A DNA stretch of 64,000 nt from Micromonospora phytophila (GTDB lineage: Bacteria > Actinomycetota > Actinomycetes > Mycobacteriales > Micromonosporaceae): assembly GCF_023656545.1 (NCBI RefSeq), contig NZ_JAMOKF010000003.1:18842-82841 (forward strand). The letters are read 5' to 3'. Within the stretch, counting starts at the first letter, position 1. Every line of letters starts with the position of its first letter. Both the position numbers and the translations under genes were made by a program. The notes under the pieces were generated by a model that saw only the letters and a program-made list of their open reading frames with translations, did not search any database and was not told the origin of the DNA. Below are positions 8,666 to 17,162 of the stretch, piece after piece.

Positions 8666-8751
8666 TCGTCGTTAGTGGCGAACTACAACTGGCGGCCCGA
8701 TAACGGCAGCAGTCGAGTCCTCATGGCCCGTCGGCGTCCACCTACTGTGGT

Positions 8752-8907
8752 GCGACGGCGGCTTCGCCGACCGCCCTGCTCGCCGGCGCCGTCGCTGACC
8801 TCGCCGGCGTCCGCATGGCCAGCTGGGTCGTCGCCGCCCTCGCCACCGCCTCCGGCATCATCGCCCCTGGCCGGATGTACGACGACCGATCCAGCCCACC
8901 CAGATAG
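8752..8907 (+). pseudogene. MFS transporter C-terminal remnant
   Basis: Fifty-one codons reading TALLAGAVADLAGVRMASWV, VAALATASGIIAPGRMYD and a TAG stop: the last two transmembrane helices and tail of an actinobacterial MFS drug-efflux-type transporter. No start and no upstream part. It abuts the stop of the convergent PadR gene at 8913. An N-terminal scrap of a similar transporter is present at 40.9-41.1 kb, though common origin is not shown. Confidence 0.55.
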
Positions 8908-8912
8908 CGGGG

Positions 8913-9506
8913 TCAGCCCGGCAGCGGCGCCCGGGCACGCAGAAGCGCCGTGACCTGCTCGCACCACTCGCGGTTCTCCTGCTCGAACCGGCGGCCGCGC
9001 AGACACGTCAGGTACGGCCCGATCCGGTCGCCTTCGCGCAGGAACGTCTCCTCGTCCAGCTCGCCACGCAACCGCCGGAGCATCCGGTCGAAGATCTCCA
9101 CCTTCGCCGCGGCCGCGACCGCCCGCTCCTCGAGCTGGGCGATGACCGGGGTCGGGTCCAGCCGGTCGACGGCCTGGACCATGACGAGCAGGTCCTCCCG
9201 GATGGACGACGGCTTCGACGGCGTCGCGGTGAACGCGGCCAGCTCCGCGAGGCCGGCGTCGGTGACCGTGAACAGTCGCTTGTTGGGCCGGTCGTGCTGG
9301 ATGACCTGCCGGCCGGCGATCAGCCCCTCGCGCTCCAGCTTGGCCAGCTCGGCGTAGAGCTGCTGCGGCACCGCGTACCAGAAGTTCGACAGCGACACGT
9401 CGAAGGCCTTTGCCAGCTGATACCCGCTGTACTCGCCGTCGAGCAGTGCCGCCAGCACCGCGTGGCGCAGCGCCATCGGCGCAACCTCCCGCTTCCCTCG
9501 TCCCAT
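8913..9506 (-). CDS. PadR-family transcriptional regulator
   Basis: 197 aa. N-terminal PadR winged helix (residues about 10-95: ALRHAVLAALLDGEYSGYQL, YAELAKLEREGLIAGR, KRLFTVTDAGLAELAAF) and a C-terminal Vir_act_alpha_C helical domain (residues about 105-190) used for dimerisation. It is divergent from the NTF2-like/LLM oxidoreductase operon with only 47 bases between the start codons, filled by a repeated TAGTCA half-site that overlaps its own start. It most likely represses both directions and is released by a small-molecule ligand, as in PadR/LmrR. Confidence 0.9.
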   Translation of the reverse strand: MGRGKREVAPMALRHAVLAALLDGEYSGYQLAKAFDVSLSNFWYAVPQQLYAELAKLEREGLIAGRQVIQHDRPNKRLFTVTDAGLAELAAFTATPSKPSSIREDLLVMVQAVDRLDPTPVIAQLEERAVAAAAKVEIFDRMLRRLRGELDEETFLREGDRIGPYLTCLRGRRFEQENREWCEQVTALLRARAPLPG

Positions 9507-9540
9507 AGTCAGTGATATGACTACTCCTATCGTTGACTAT
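9505..9540. promoter_or_regulatory. PadR operator: three TAGTCA/TGACTA half-sites
   Basis: Between the divergent starts lie TAGTCA at 9506-9511, TGACTA at 9518-9523 (inverted, 6-base spacer) and TGACTA at 9535-9540 (with TAT). The outer ATAGTCA and TGACTAT also pair exactly. The first half-site overlaps the padR start codon, so binding would block both promoters. The assignment to the adjacent PadR protein is inference from position and symmetry. Confidence 0.7.
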
Positions 9541-9553
9541 AGGGGAGGCAGCC

Positions 9554-9970
9554 GTGACGACCGTCGAGCGGTTCCGTGCCGCCGTCGAGGCCCGGGACCT
9601 GGCCGCGTTCGACGGGCTGTTCAGCCCGGACGTGCGCTTCTACAGCCCGGTGAAGTTCACACCGATCGAGGGGGCGCAGGCCGTTAACGGGCTCCTCCGC
9701 GTACTTCTACGCACCTTCGAGGATTTTCGGTACGTCGGGCAGCTGACCGGCGAGGCCGAGATCGGCTCGACCAGTCGGCCGGTCGAGTCGCACATCCTCA
9801 TCTTCCGCGCGACCGTGCGTGGCAAGCAGATCCACGGCCTCGACCTGCTCCAGCTCGGCGACGACGGTCTGATCGAGGAGTTCACGGTCATGGTCCGCCC
9901 CCTGTCCGCCGTCACCACGTTGAGCGAGTCGGTCGTCGCAGGCCTTGCCGCCGACGGCATCGCCCCGTGA
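9554..9970 (+). CDS. NTF2/SnoaL-like fold protein
   Basis: 138 aa from the GTG at 9554, which is preceded by GGGGAGG at the right spacing; an upstream in-frame TTG at 9533 lies inside the operator and is unlikely. The fold shows VERFRAAVEARDLAAFDGLFSPDV at the N-terminus, a central TFEDFRYVGQ strand and HILIFRATVRGKQIHGLDLL, typical of polyketide-cyclase-like SnoaL proteins that bind small hydrophobic ligands. It is the first gene of a unit with the F420-type oxidoreductase 16 bases downstream, under the divergent PadR gene. Confidence 0.85.
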   Translation: MTTVERFRAAVEARDLAAFDGLFSPDVRFYSPVKFTPIEGAQAVNGLLRVLLRTFEDFRYVGQLTGEAEIGSTSRPVESHILIFRATVRGKQIHGLDLLQLGDDGLIEEFTVMVRPLSAVTTLSESVVAGLAADGIAP

Positions 9971-9986
9971 TCCTGGAGGACGCGAG

Positions 9987-11012
9987 ATGAAACTCGGGTA
10001 CACCACCGGCTACTGGTCCGCCGGCCCACCCACCGGCGTCACGGAGGCCATCGCGGAGGCCGACCGCCTCGGCTTCGACTCGGTCTGGGCCGCCGAGGCG
10101 TACGGGTCGGACTGCCTGACCCCGCTCGCCTGGTGGGGCGCCAGCACCTCCCGGGTGCGGCTGGGCACCAACATCATGCAGATCTCGGCCCGTACGCCGA
10201 CCGCCGCCGCGATGGCGGCGCTCACCCTCGACCACCTGTCCGGCGGTCGGTTCATCCTCGGGCTCGGGGCCTCCGGCCCGCAGGTCGTGGAGGGATGGTA
10301 CGGCCAGCCGTACCCGCGGCCGCTGGCCCGCACCCGGGAGTACATCGAAATCGTCCGCGCCGTCCTCGCCCGCACCGGCCCGGTCCAGTACGACGGCGCG
10401 TTCTACCAGCTGCCGCAGCGCGGCGGCACCGGCCTGGGCAAGCCGCTGAAGTCCACCGTCCACCCGCTGCGCACCGACATCCCGATTCTCCTCGCCGCCG
10501 AAGGGCCGAAGAACGTGGCGCTGGCCGCCGAGATCGCCGACGGCTGGCTGCCGCTGTTCTTCTCCCCCAAGGCGGACGGCTTCTACCGCGCCGCGCTAGC
10601 CGAAGGCTTCGCCCGACCGGGCGCCCGCCGTGGCCCGGACGAGTTCGAGATCGCCGCGACCGTGCCGATCGTCGTCGACGACGACGTGGAGCGGGCGGCC
10701 GATCGGATCCGGCCGTTCGTCGCGCTGTACGTCGGCGGCATGGGTGCCAAGTCGGCCAACTTCCACCGGGACGTCATCGCCCGCCTCGGATACGAGCGGG
10801 AGTGCGACGTCATCACCGAGGCGTACCTGGCGGGCAACAAGCAGGAGGCGATCGCCGCCGTGCCGACCGCACTGGTGGAGGACATCGCGCTGATCGGGCC
10901 GACCGCAAAGATCAAGGACGAGCTGCAGCGGTGGCGCGAGAGCGTGATCACCACTCTGCTGGTTTCGGGCGGCCCACAGCAGCTGCGCCAGATCGCCGAG
11001 CTGGTCGACTGA
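9987..11012 (+). CDS. LLM-class F420-dependent oxidoreductase
   Basis: 341 aa from the ATG at 9987 (GGAGGA 6 bases upstream). Luciferase-like TIM barrel: KLGYTTGYWSAGPP, LGFDSVWAAEAYGSDCLTPL, SRVRLGTNIMQISARTPTAA, TLDHLSGGRFILGLGASGPQ and IPILLAAEGPKNVALAAEIA are diagnostic of the actinobacterial F420-binding group (F420_MSMEG-type). It probably reduces or oxidises an organic substrate using F420. It is co-transcribed with the NTF2-like gene and presumably induced through PadR. The substrate is unknown. Confidence 0.9.
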   Translation: MKLGYTTGYWSAGPPTGVTEAIAEADRLGFDSVWAAEAYGSDCLTPLAWWGASTSRVRLGTNIMQISARTPTAAAMAALTLDHLSGGRFILGLGASGPQVVEGWYGQPYPRPLARTREYIEIVRAVLARTGPVQYDGAFYQLPQRGGTGLGKPLKSTVHPLRTDIPILLAAEGPKNVALAAEIADGWLPLFFSPKADGFYRAALAEGFARPGARRGPDEFEIAATVPIVVDDDVERAADRIRPFVALYVGGMGAKSANFHRDVIARLGYERECDVITEAYLAGNKQEAIAAVPTALVEDIALIGPTAKIKDELQRWRESVITTLLVSGGPQQLRQIAELVD

Positions 11013-11133
11013 CGACACGCGTCGACCTTGATGGAAGGCACCTCCCCTGCGCGGGACCCCCTCGCCGAGGACCAATCTTCCGAGGTCATCTTCTTCCTCC
11101 ATTGCCCGGGCCCACGACGACTATGGTGTGATC

Positions 11134-11286
11134 ATGGCTGGCGACGAGGTTGACGAGGCCGCCTCGGGAGCACTTTGCCCGACGCTGAGGAGCCAGCGCA
11201 CCGGTGAGGAGTCATTCTTCGACCGCGGTCCGGGCTATGCACGGCTCTCCGACGGCCGCCCGTACGCGGAGGTCGACCGGGTGTGA
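11134..11286 (+). CDS. Possible 50-aa leader protein upstream of accDA
   Basis: A small frame MAGDEVDEAASGALCPTLRS to EVDRV whose stop (TGA 11284-11286) overlaps the GTG start of the carboxylase gene by four bases. It shows no domain I recognise. It could be a real small coupled protein, or simply the untranslated leader. One cysteine only, so it is not the zinc finger that bacterial AccD normally carries. Codon use is not decisive at this length. Confidence 0.3.
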   Translation: MAGDEVDEAASGALCPTLRSQRTGEESFFDRGPGYARLSDGRPYAEVDRV

Positions 11287-12749
11287 GGAGATCGGCACGG
11301 GACCTGATCGAACTGGTCATCGACCCCGGCACGTGGGTGTCGTGGGATGAGGCGGTTGCCGATCCGGCCCCGCTCGACGCCGACTATGCGGCTGCCCTGG
11401 CCTCCGCGCGCCGGACTACAGGCGTCGACGAGGCGGTCATCACCGGCGCGGGCCGGCTCGGCGGGCGGCGGGTCGCCGTCATCGCCGGCGAGTTCGCATT
11501 TCTCGGCGGCTCGATTGGCGTCGCGGCGGCCGAGCGGCTCACCCGGGCCGTCGAGCGGGCGACCGCCGAGCGGATTCCGTTGCTTGCCGCGCCCGCGAGC
11601 GGCGGCACCCGGATGCAGGAAGGCTCGATCGCGTTCGTGCAGATGGTGAAGATCAGCCAGGCGATCACCGCGCACAAGGTCGCGGGGCTGCCATACCTCG
11701 TATATCTGCGGCACCCGACAACCGGCGGCGTGTACGCGTCGTGGGGGTCCCTCGGGCACCTGACAGTCGCCGAGCCGGGCGCGCTGATCGGCTTCCTCGG
11801 GCCGAAGGTGCACGAGGCGCTGACCGGCTCGCCGTTCCCGGCCGGCGTGCAGGTCGCCGAGAACCTCCACAAACACGGTCTGATCGACGCGGTCGTTGCG
11901 CCGGAGCAGGTGGCGCCGCTGGCCGAGCGAGCGCTGGCCACTCTCAGCGCGCCGCGCCGCCTCCCCCGTACGCCGAGCCCGATGGAGGACCCGCCCGGCG
12001 AGCACACCGCCTGGGACGCCGTCCGGCGATCCCGCCGGGCGGACCGTCCCGGAATCCGCGGACTGCTGAGACACGCCGGCCGGGATGTCGTGCCGTTGCA
12101 CGGTACGCAGAGCGGGGAAACCGGAGCCGGTGTGATCGTGGCGCTGGCTCGCTTCGGGGAAGCCGCCGCCGTGGTTGTCGGACACGACCGGCGCGACAGC
12201 CCGCCTGACCCCGCGGGCCTGCGGGCCGTCCGGCGGGGGTTCAAGCTCGCCGCAGAGTTGGGCCTGCCCGTCGTCACCGTTGTCGACACGCCGGGCGCCG
12301 CCCTGTCGCCACAGGCCGAGGAGGGTGGCCTGGCCGGGGAGATCGCCCATTGCCTTGCCGATCTCGTCACCCTGCCGGTGCCGACCCTGTGCGTGTTGTT
12401 GGGTCAGGGCAGCGGCGGCGCCGCCTTGGCCCTGCTGCCGGCCGACCGTGTCATCGCCGCAGCGCACGGCTGGCTCTCGCCGCTGCCGCCGGAGGGCGCG
12501 TCGGCGATCCTCCATCGCACCGTCGAGCGGGCGCCGCAGGTCTCCGCCGCGCAGGGCATCCGCGCGCAGGACCTGTGGGCAAGGGGCATTGTGGACCGGA
12601 TCGTGGCCGAGCGACCCGACGCCGCCGACGAGCCCGCGGCGTTCCTCGACCGGCTGGGGGCGGTACTGGCGCACGAGCTGGCCACCCTGCTCGACGTCGA
12701 CCCGGCGGACCGCCTCCAGACCCGCCGGATCCGTTACCGTCAACTCTGA
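11283..12749 (+). CDS. Acetyl-CoA carboxylase carboxyltransferase, fused beta and alpha subunits
   Basis: 488 aa. The first half is the AccD/beta-type crotonase fold (LLAAPASGGTRMQEGSIAFV, HPTTGGVYASWGSLGHLTVA, GALIGFLGPKVHEAL); the second half is AccA/alpha-type (GFKLAAELGLPVVTVVDTPG, EEGGLAGEIAHCLADL, VLLGQGSGGAALALLPADR, LPPEGASAILHRT). It carries out transfer of carboxyl from biotin to acetyl-CoA or a related acyl-CoA. The N-terminal Cys4 zinc finger of AccD is absent. No biotin carboxylase or carrier gene is nearby, so partners must be encoded elsewhere. The start is a GTG overlapping a small upstream frame. Confidence 0.9.
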   Translation: MRRSARDLIELVIDPGTWVSWDEAVADPAPLDADYAAALASARRTTGVDEAVITGAGRLGGRRVAVIAGEFAFLGGSIGVAAAERLTRAVERATAERIPLLAAPASGGTRMQEGSIAFVQMVKISQAITAHKVAGLPYLVYLRHPTTGGVYASWGSLGHLTVAEPGALIGFLGPKVHEALTGSPFPAGVQVAENLHKHGLIDAVVAPEQVAPLAERALATLSAPRRLPRTPSPMEDPPGEHTAWDAVRRSRRADRPGIRGLLRHAGRDVVPLHGTQSGETGAGVIVALARFGEAAAVVVGHDRRDSPPDPAGLRAVRRGFKLAAELGLPVVTVVDTPGAALSPQAEEGGLAGEIAHCLADLVTLPVPTLCVLLGQGSGGAALALLPADRVIAAAHGWLSPLPPEGASAILHRTVERAPQVSAAQGIRAQDLWARGIVDRIVAERPDAADEPAAFLDRLGAVLAHELATLLDVDPADRLQTRRIRYRQL

Positions 12750-12939
12750 CCGCAAGCTCTCGCCGAATGGAACCCGTTCATTCAGCTGCCCGGCCGCCGG
12801 TCACCCGTCGGCCCCGGGGGTCGACACTCGCTCATCCGGCCGCTGACACGGCCGGGACAGGTCAACACGGTTTCCTGCCCGCAAACCGATGGCGACCGGG
12901 TCCTGGTTCGACCGGCCTATCGACGGTGTTGGTGCGACG

Positions 12940-13311
12940 ATGAACGGCGTGGGACCTGCGAAAACTGCTCTGCCTGCTATCTCGCCGCTCGCTGGCGAGC
13001 CGATCAAGCGTGCCGACGCCGAGCGGCTCGCGGGAGTGCTGAAGGCATTCGCCGATCCGGCCCGACTGCGACTGCTCAGTCTGATCCAGTCCGCTCCGGA
13101 GGGCGAGGCGTCCGTGAGTGACCTCACCGCGCCGCTTGGTCTCTCCCAGCCGACCGTGAGTCATCACCTGCGGATCCTCACCGAGGCCGGCCTGCTCGAG
13201 CGCGAGAAGCGCGGCGTCTGGGCGTACTACCGCCTGGTGCCGTCGGCGATCGCGGCGATAGCCGACCTGTTGACGCCGCCCCGCAAGCGGGCGACGAAGA
13301 GAGCCCGCTGA
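12940..13311 (+). CDS. ArsR/SmtB-family regulator
   Basis: 123 aa from the ATG at 12940 (an ATG at 12889 would add 17 residues; neither has a convincing ribosome site). Winged helix: LAGVLKAFADPARLRLLSLI, SVSDLTAPLGLSQPTVSHHL and TEAGLLEREKRGVWAYYRLV. The alpha-3 metal site of ArsR/CadC (ELCVCDL) is replaced by EASVSDL, so metal sensing through that site is unlikely. The C-terminus is basic (PPRKRATKRAR). It stands alone after the carboxylase gene; targets are unknown. Confidence 0.88.
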   Translation: MNGVGPAKTALPAISPLAGEPIKRADAERLAGVLKAFADPARLRLLSLIQSAPEGEASVSDLTAPLGLSQPTVSHHLRILTEAGLLEREKRGVWAYYRLVPSAIAAIADLLTPPRKRATKRAR

Positions 13312-13764
13312 GCGGCACCGTCGAGGACCGCGCCGCGTAGAACGCTGGCAGGATGCCGCTTGACCAGCCCGGATGTAATTCTCGGCAGCAATCATCGCTG
13401 GGGCGGTACGCGGCCAGGTGCCGAGTTTCTGGGTGGTGTCCTCGCCGAGCACCGTCGTCGCTCGGGCCGCCGACGCCGACAGTTCGGCGTGTTGCGCTGC
13501 GGTGACTGACAGGCGGCCGAGGGGTGCGTGTCAGGTGGTTCCTACGGCGGCGACGGCGCGGCTGGAAGCATCCTCACTCCGGCCGGGTTTGTCGCCCGCC
13601 GGATCGGCACTGGCGGTTGTCACGCTCACGCCGCCGATCGTTCGCTACCCGCAGCGCCGTGGCTAGCAGCGGCCGCCGGAGTGTCGCACCGCGATGATTC
13701 ACTACCGTCCCGAGGCAGGCCCTGCTCGCGTACCCACCCCTGCGTGCCACATCAAGGAGACACC
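13312..13764. other. Gene-free stretch, nothing recognised
   Basis: About 450 bases between the ArsR gene and the VWA gene. Frames on both strands are short or lack recognisable domains. An in-frame extension of the VWA frame back to 13528 is arginine- and glycine-rich with no ribosome site and is treated as noncoding. Confidence 0.4.
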
Positions 13765-15048
13765 ATGCACATCTCCGCACATCTGGATGTCGACGTGCTG
13801 GCACTCGAGACCGACGATCAACTGTCCGTGCTCGTCGAACTGACCGCACCCACGGCGTCGGCCCGCGACGCCGCCCGCCCGGCATCCACGCTGCAGGTGG
13901 TCCTCGACCGCAGCGGCTCGATGCACGGTGGCCGCCTCGACGGCGCGAAGACTGCACTGCTCGGCCTGATCGACAAACTGAATCCCGGCGACAACTTCGG
14001 GCTGGTCGCCTTCGACGACCGGGTCGAGCTAACGGTCGCAGCCGGCCCCCTGTCGGACAAGCAGGCGGTGAAACGTGCGATCGCCAAGCTCGACGCGCGC
14101 GGCAGCACCGACCTGTCCGCCGGCTACCTGCGCGGACTGCAGGAAGCCGCCCGCATCGCCGGACCCTCCGGAGCGACCGTACTGCTCATCTCCGACGGGC
14201 ACGCCAACGCCGGCGTCACCGACCCGGACACGCTGGGCGGTATCGCCGCCAAGGCCCACGCCGACAACATCACCACCTCGACGCTGGGCTACGGACTCGG
14301 CTACGACGAACGGCTCATGTCGGCCATCGCCCGCGCCGGCTCCGGCAACGAACTCTTCGCCGAGGAAGCCGACACTGCCGGCGCGCTCATCGCCGGCGAG
14401 GTCGACGGCCTGCTGTCCCAGACCGTTCAGGCAGCGTCGCTGCTGATCCAGCCCTCACCGCACGTACGCGCGGTCCACATCGTCAACGACATGCCCGCGA
14501 CCACCACCGGTGACGGCGTTCTCGCCGAACTCGGCAACTTCTACGCCGACGAGACCCGCAAACTGCTGCTGACCTTCGACATCCCCGCCATCGCCGCCCT
14601 CGGGCTGGCTCAGGTCGCCACCTGCCAGTTCACCTGGGTCGAGCTGCCCACGCTGGCCCAGCACACGCTCACCGTGCCGCTGCATGTCAACGTCGTCCCC
14701 GGTGACCAGGCCGCGGGACGGGTACCTGATTCGACCGTCCGCACCGAACTGGTCTACCTGCGGGTACAGCAGGCCAAACGTCGCGCCTCCGACCACCTCA
14801 GCGCCGGTGCCTCCGACGCAGCGCTCGCCGAGATCCGTCACGCGCAGGACGCCCTCTCCGACGCCCTCCCCGTAGCGCCGGCCCACCTGCACGACGACAT
14901 GGCCGAAGAGGCGACCGCCCTGGCCTACCTCGTCGACCAGACCGAGCAGGGAATGATCGCCCGAGCGGCGAAATACTCCTCGATGGACGCCGCCTACAAG
15001 TCACACAAGCGCGGCCGAACCCGCCCACCATCAAGCGGGCCGAACTGA
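13765..15048 (+). CDS. von Willebrand factor A domain protein
   Basis: 427 aa from the ATG at 13765, preceded by AAGGAGA. The VWA domain spans about residues 40-215 with an intact MIDAS: DRSGS at 48-52, the conserved threonine in GSTDLSAGY and the aspartate in LISDGHANAGVTDPD. After it comes a beta-rich region (ADETRKLLLTFDIPAIAALG) and a helical tail (VQQAKRRASDHLSAGASDAA). There is no signal peptide or membrane helix, so it is cytosolic. Such stand-alone actinobacterial VWA proteins are metal-dependent adhesion or scaffold proteins of unknown partner; no MoxR-type ATPase is next to it. Confidence 0.9.
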   Translation: MHISAHLDVDVLALETDDQLSVLVELTAPTASARDAARPASTLQVVLDRSGSMHGGRLDGAKTALLGLIDKLNPGDNFGLVAFDDRVELTVAAGPLSDKQAVKRAIAKLDARGSTDLSAGYLRGLQEAARIAGPSGATVLLISDGHANAGVTDPDTLGGIAAKAHADNITTSTLGYGLGYDERLMSAIARAGSGNELFAEEADTAGALIAGEVDGLLSQTVQAASLLIQPSPHVRAVHIVNDMPATTTGDGVLAELGNFYADETRKLLLTFDIPAIAALGLAQVATCQFTWVELPTLAQHTLTVPLHVNVVPGDQAAGRVPDSTVRTELVYLRVQQAKRRASDHLSAGASDAALAEIRHAQDALSDALPVAPAHLHDDMAEEATALAYLVDQTEQGMIARAAKYSSMDAAYKSHKRGRTRPPSSGPN

Positions 15049-15608
15049 CCGCAGGCCAGCCGCGCGCGTCGGCGTTGAGCTCACCACCGAAGGCAACCAA
15101 TGTCGATGCCAGCGAGAGTGGGTGTTTACGATCGTTCGAGGGCGGGGTGGATCTGGGTGAGCAGGCCGCGCACCGCGGCTATCAACCGACGGCCGTGATG
15201 GCCACGATGTCGTCGCTGCGCCAGTCCGCGCGCCCCGCGCGGTCACGGCGTGGCGGGCTGCGCCTTGTGAGGTGCCGGCGGCGCGCAGCATTTCCCGCTA
15301 CTGGCCAGCTGCGGCAGACCCCTTCCAGATTAGGCCGCCAGCCTGCTACCGCGCCTCCTGGCACCTACCCGGACCGGACTTGCGGCAGCCGGCGACGAGG
15401 TTACAACCTGCGATAACGACGACACTCACTTCCAGGTCCGCTGGGCCGTACGAAAAGGCCGAGCTTAGACTGCCGCCGCTCATGATCCATCATCCGCCGG
15501 ATGCGTTAGAACCTGGTGGCGGGCACGGCACTCTCACAAGTGGCAGTGGACCAGGTTCAGAACAGCTGCGAACCGGCCGAGAGCCGGGAGCTAAGCAAGG
15601 AGAACGGC
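15049..15608. other. Gene-free stretch, nothing recognised
   Basis: About 560 bases between the VWA gene and the next gene. No frame shows a domain I know. The reverse strand near 15200 ends in ADWRSDDIVAITAVG, vaguely like a PP2C phosphatase tail, but this is too short to call. Confidence 0.4.
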
Positions 15609-16613
15609 ATGGACGGCGAGCTCATGTATGAAATTGCGCGCTACAGCCCCCGAGGCGAGGAAGAGCGCTTGCTTGAGCGGGCACAGGTGCTCCGGAGGGG
15701 GGAGATGCTGTGGCGACGCAGCGCCGACGGGCTGGAGGTCCCCTGTCCTGGCAGTGATGTGGCCGCACTCATCAGCGCCGACCCAACCCTCAGTGAGGTC
15801 CACCCGAATGAGGTCACCCGGGTCCAGGCAAACCAGGAGTCGCTACGAAACGTGCCGCTGGCGCTTTCTGCCCCCGGTGGCGGGGAAGCCGTCGATCGGA
15901 GCCTGTGGTCCGACGGCATGTGGGAGAAGCACATCGAAGAGGCCGAGAGCGCACAGGAGAGAGGGATGCACCGTGTGCTGTACGTCAACGGCGCTCGCTG
16001 GCCTGTCTTCTCCACCTCAGACGGTGAGCGGTTCTTGCCCGAGGACCCCGACTCGTGGGGAACGGAGCCGCTTCTGGCCCCCAGGTGGGGCGAGTTGAGG
16101 TTCACCGAAACGGCCAGTAGAACCTCCGGCACCGATCGGACGGCGATCGGGCTTGCTACTTCCGGTGTCGTGGCCTGCACCACCCGGTTTGACGAATCGC
16201 CACGCGAGGACGTCATTCTCGCGCGACGCGGTGACGACGCCGCAGCGTTCGTCGACTGGCTTCTGGACGGCTCACTATCAACAGAATTCTTTGACAGCCC
16301 TCTTGGGAAGGAACTGCTGGCGCAACTGTTCGTCGAAGCGAGCACAGGCGGCCACAACGGCGAGGCCGTTCCTGGAAGCCGGCTGATGGAGGTTGACCAG
16401 GAGAACCCGATCTTCGGCTGCTACGACAGCAGCGAGTGGACGCTACAACTGGAGCTGGAACCGCCGATGGTGGATGCCATCCTCGACGTGCTCGCTGATC
16501 GCAGCCCCCGGATCGCCGAGATCGTGGAGGCTGCCCGCAATCCCGGATCACCCGCCGGCCTCGCCAGGAAAGCCTGGCTGAAGCAGTGGGAGCAAGATCG
16601 CGAAGCGGCATAG
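15609..16613 (+). CDS. Protein of unknown function, 334 aa
   Basis: Starts at the ATG at 15609 with AAGGAG 6 bases upstream; the longer frame from 15516 lacks a site. The protein is soluble and acidic, with no signal peptide or membrane helix. Features: an N-terminal helical part (EIARYSPRGEEERLLERAQV), a middle rich in W and D (WSDGMWEKHIEEAESAQERG, FLPEDPDSWGTEPLL), and a C-terminal part ending in WTLQLELEPPMVDAILDVLA. The repeated phrase RRGDDAAAFVDWLLDG suggests a helical protein-binding domain. GC content is slightly lower than that of its neighbours. I do not recognise a family. It has no co-directional partner within 1 kb. Confidence 0.75.
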   Translation: MDGELMYEIARYSPRGEEERLLERAQVLRRGEMLWRRSADGLEVPCPGSDVAALISADPTLSEVHPNEVTRVQANQESLRNVPLALSAPGGGEAVDRSLWSDGMWEKHIEEAESAQERGMHRVLYVNGARWPVFSTSDGERFLPEDPDSWGTEPLLAPRWGELRFTETASRTSGTDRTAIGLATSGVVACTTRFDESPREDVILARRGDDAAAFVDWLLDGSLSTEFFDSPLGKELLAQLFVEASTGGHNGEAVPGSRLMEVDQENPIFGCYDSSEWTLQLELEPPMVDAILDVLADRSPRIAEIVEAARNPGSPAGLARKAWLKQWEQDREAA

Positions 16614-16648
16614 CAGCATTGCACTTGCCGAAACCTCGTCCGCGCAGG

Positions 16649-16864
16649 TCACACAGCTGGCTCGTACTCGTGGAGGACGCCGCCGAGGCGGTCGCGTCTT
16701 CAGATGTCGAGGCGGGCCAGCTTGGCCGGATTGGCGACCTGCGCGGGCAACGGGTACAACCTGCGGGCGTTCGCGATGCCCTGGCGCGGTGTCTGTTGTA
16801 GAACTGATCGAACTCGCGCCGGGCCTGGAGCAGGCGCCGATCGTTCCAGATCAGAATGCGGAAT
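16649..16864 (-). pseudogene. Integrase-core (IS481/IS3-like) transposase C-terminal remnant
   Basis: Reverse strand reads FRILIWNDRRLLQARREFDQ-FYN, then in a second frame TPRQGIANARRLYPLPAQVA and NPAKLARLDI, an in-frame stop, then RRDRLGGVLHEYEPAV and a stop at 16649. This is the last 70 residues of an rve-domain transposase (RPHQGIGNARPLAPLP-type tail). It is broken by a frameshift and a nonsense codon. The sequence from 16880 to 17160 holds nothing I recognise. Confidence 0.7.
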
Positions 16865-17162
16865 TGCACCCGCCGCCTGCACCGCTGACTCGGCCTTTGG
16901 GCGACGGCATCGCTCAGTGAGCGGGCCCCTCCGGTGTGCGGATAAGGGGCCACGTCCATGCCGCCCGTCGCGGCGACATCGCCGGGGCCCGTATTGATCG
17001 GCGGAACACCAGGCCCGGATCAACGTTCGAGCGTGCTGGGGCAGCGTACATCGCTCATGGTCAGCCCAAGGGACAGCACGCGCCCAGTACGTCGACCGCG
17101 GCGGCCGCGTTCCCCGCCTGCCGTTGGCCGGTGTTGCCCAGCGCAGCTCGGCGGGCTCCTGT

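Noticed and set aside
11235..12755. 506-codon reverse frame opposite the carboxyltransferase
   Set aside because: Shadow of the real gene in high-GC DNA; no domain text in the translation.
13765..15048. VWA protein as part of a ternary or MoxR-type phage defence system
   Set aside because: No ATPase, PPM phosphatase or kinase partner lies next to it; the nearest ATPase (17635) is a small kinase 2.5 kb away beyond gene remnants.
15182..15364. Reverse frame ending ADWRSDDIVAITAVG, possibly a PP2C phosphatase tail
   Set aside because: Only about 12 residues look phosphatase-like and nothing upstream fits.
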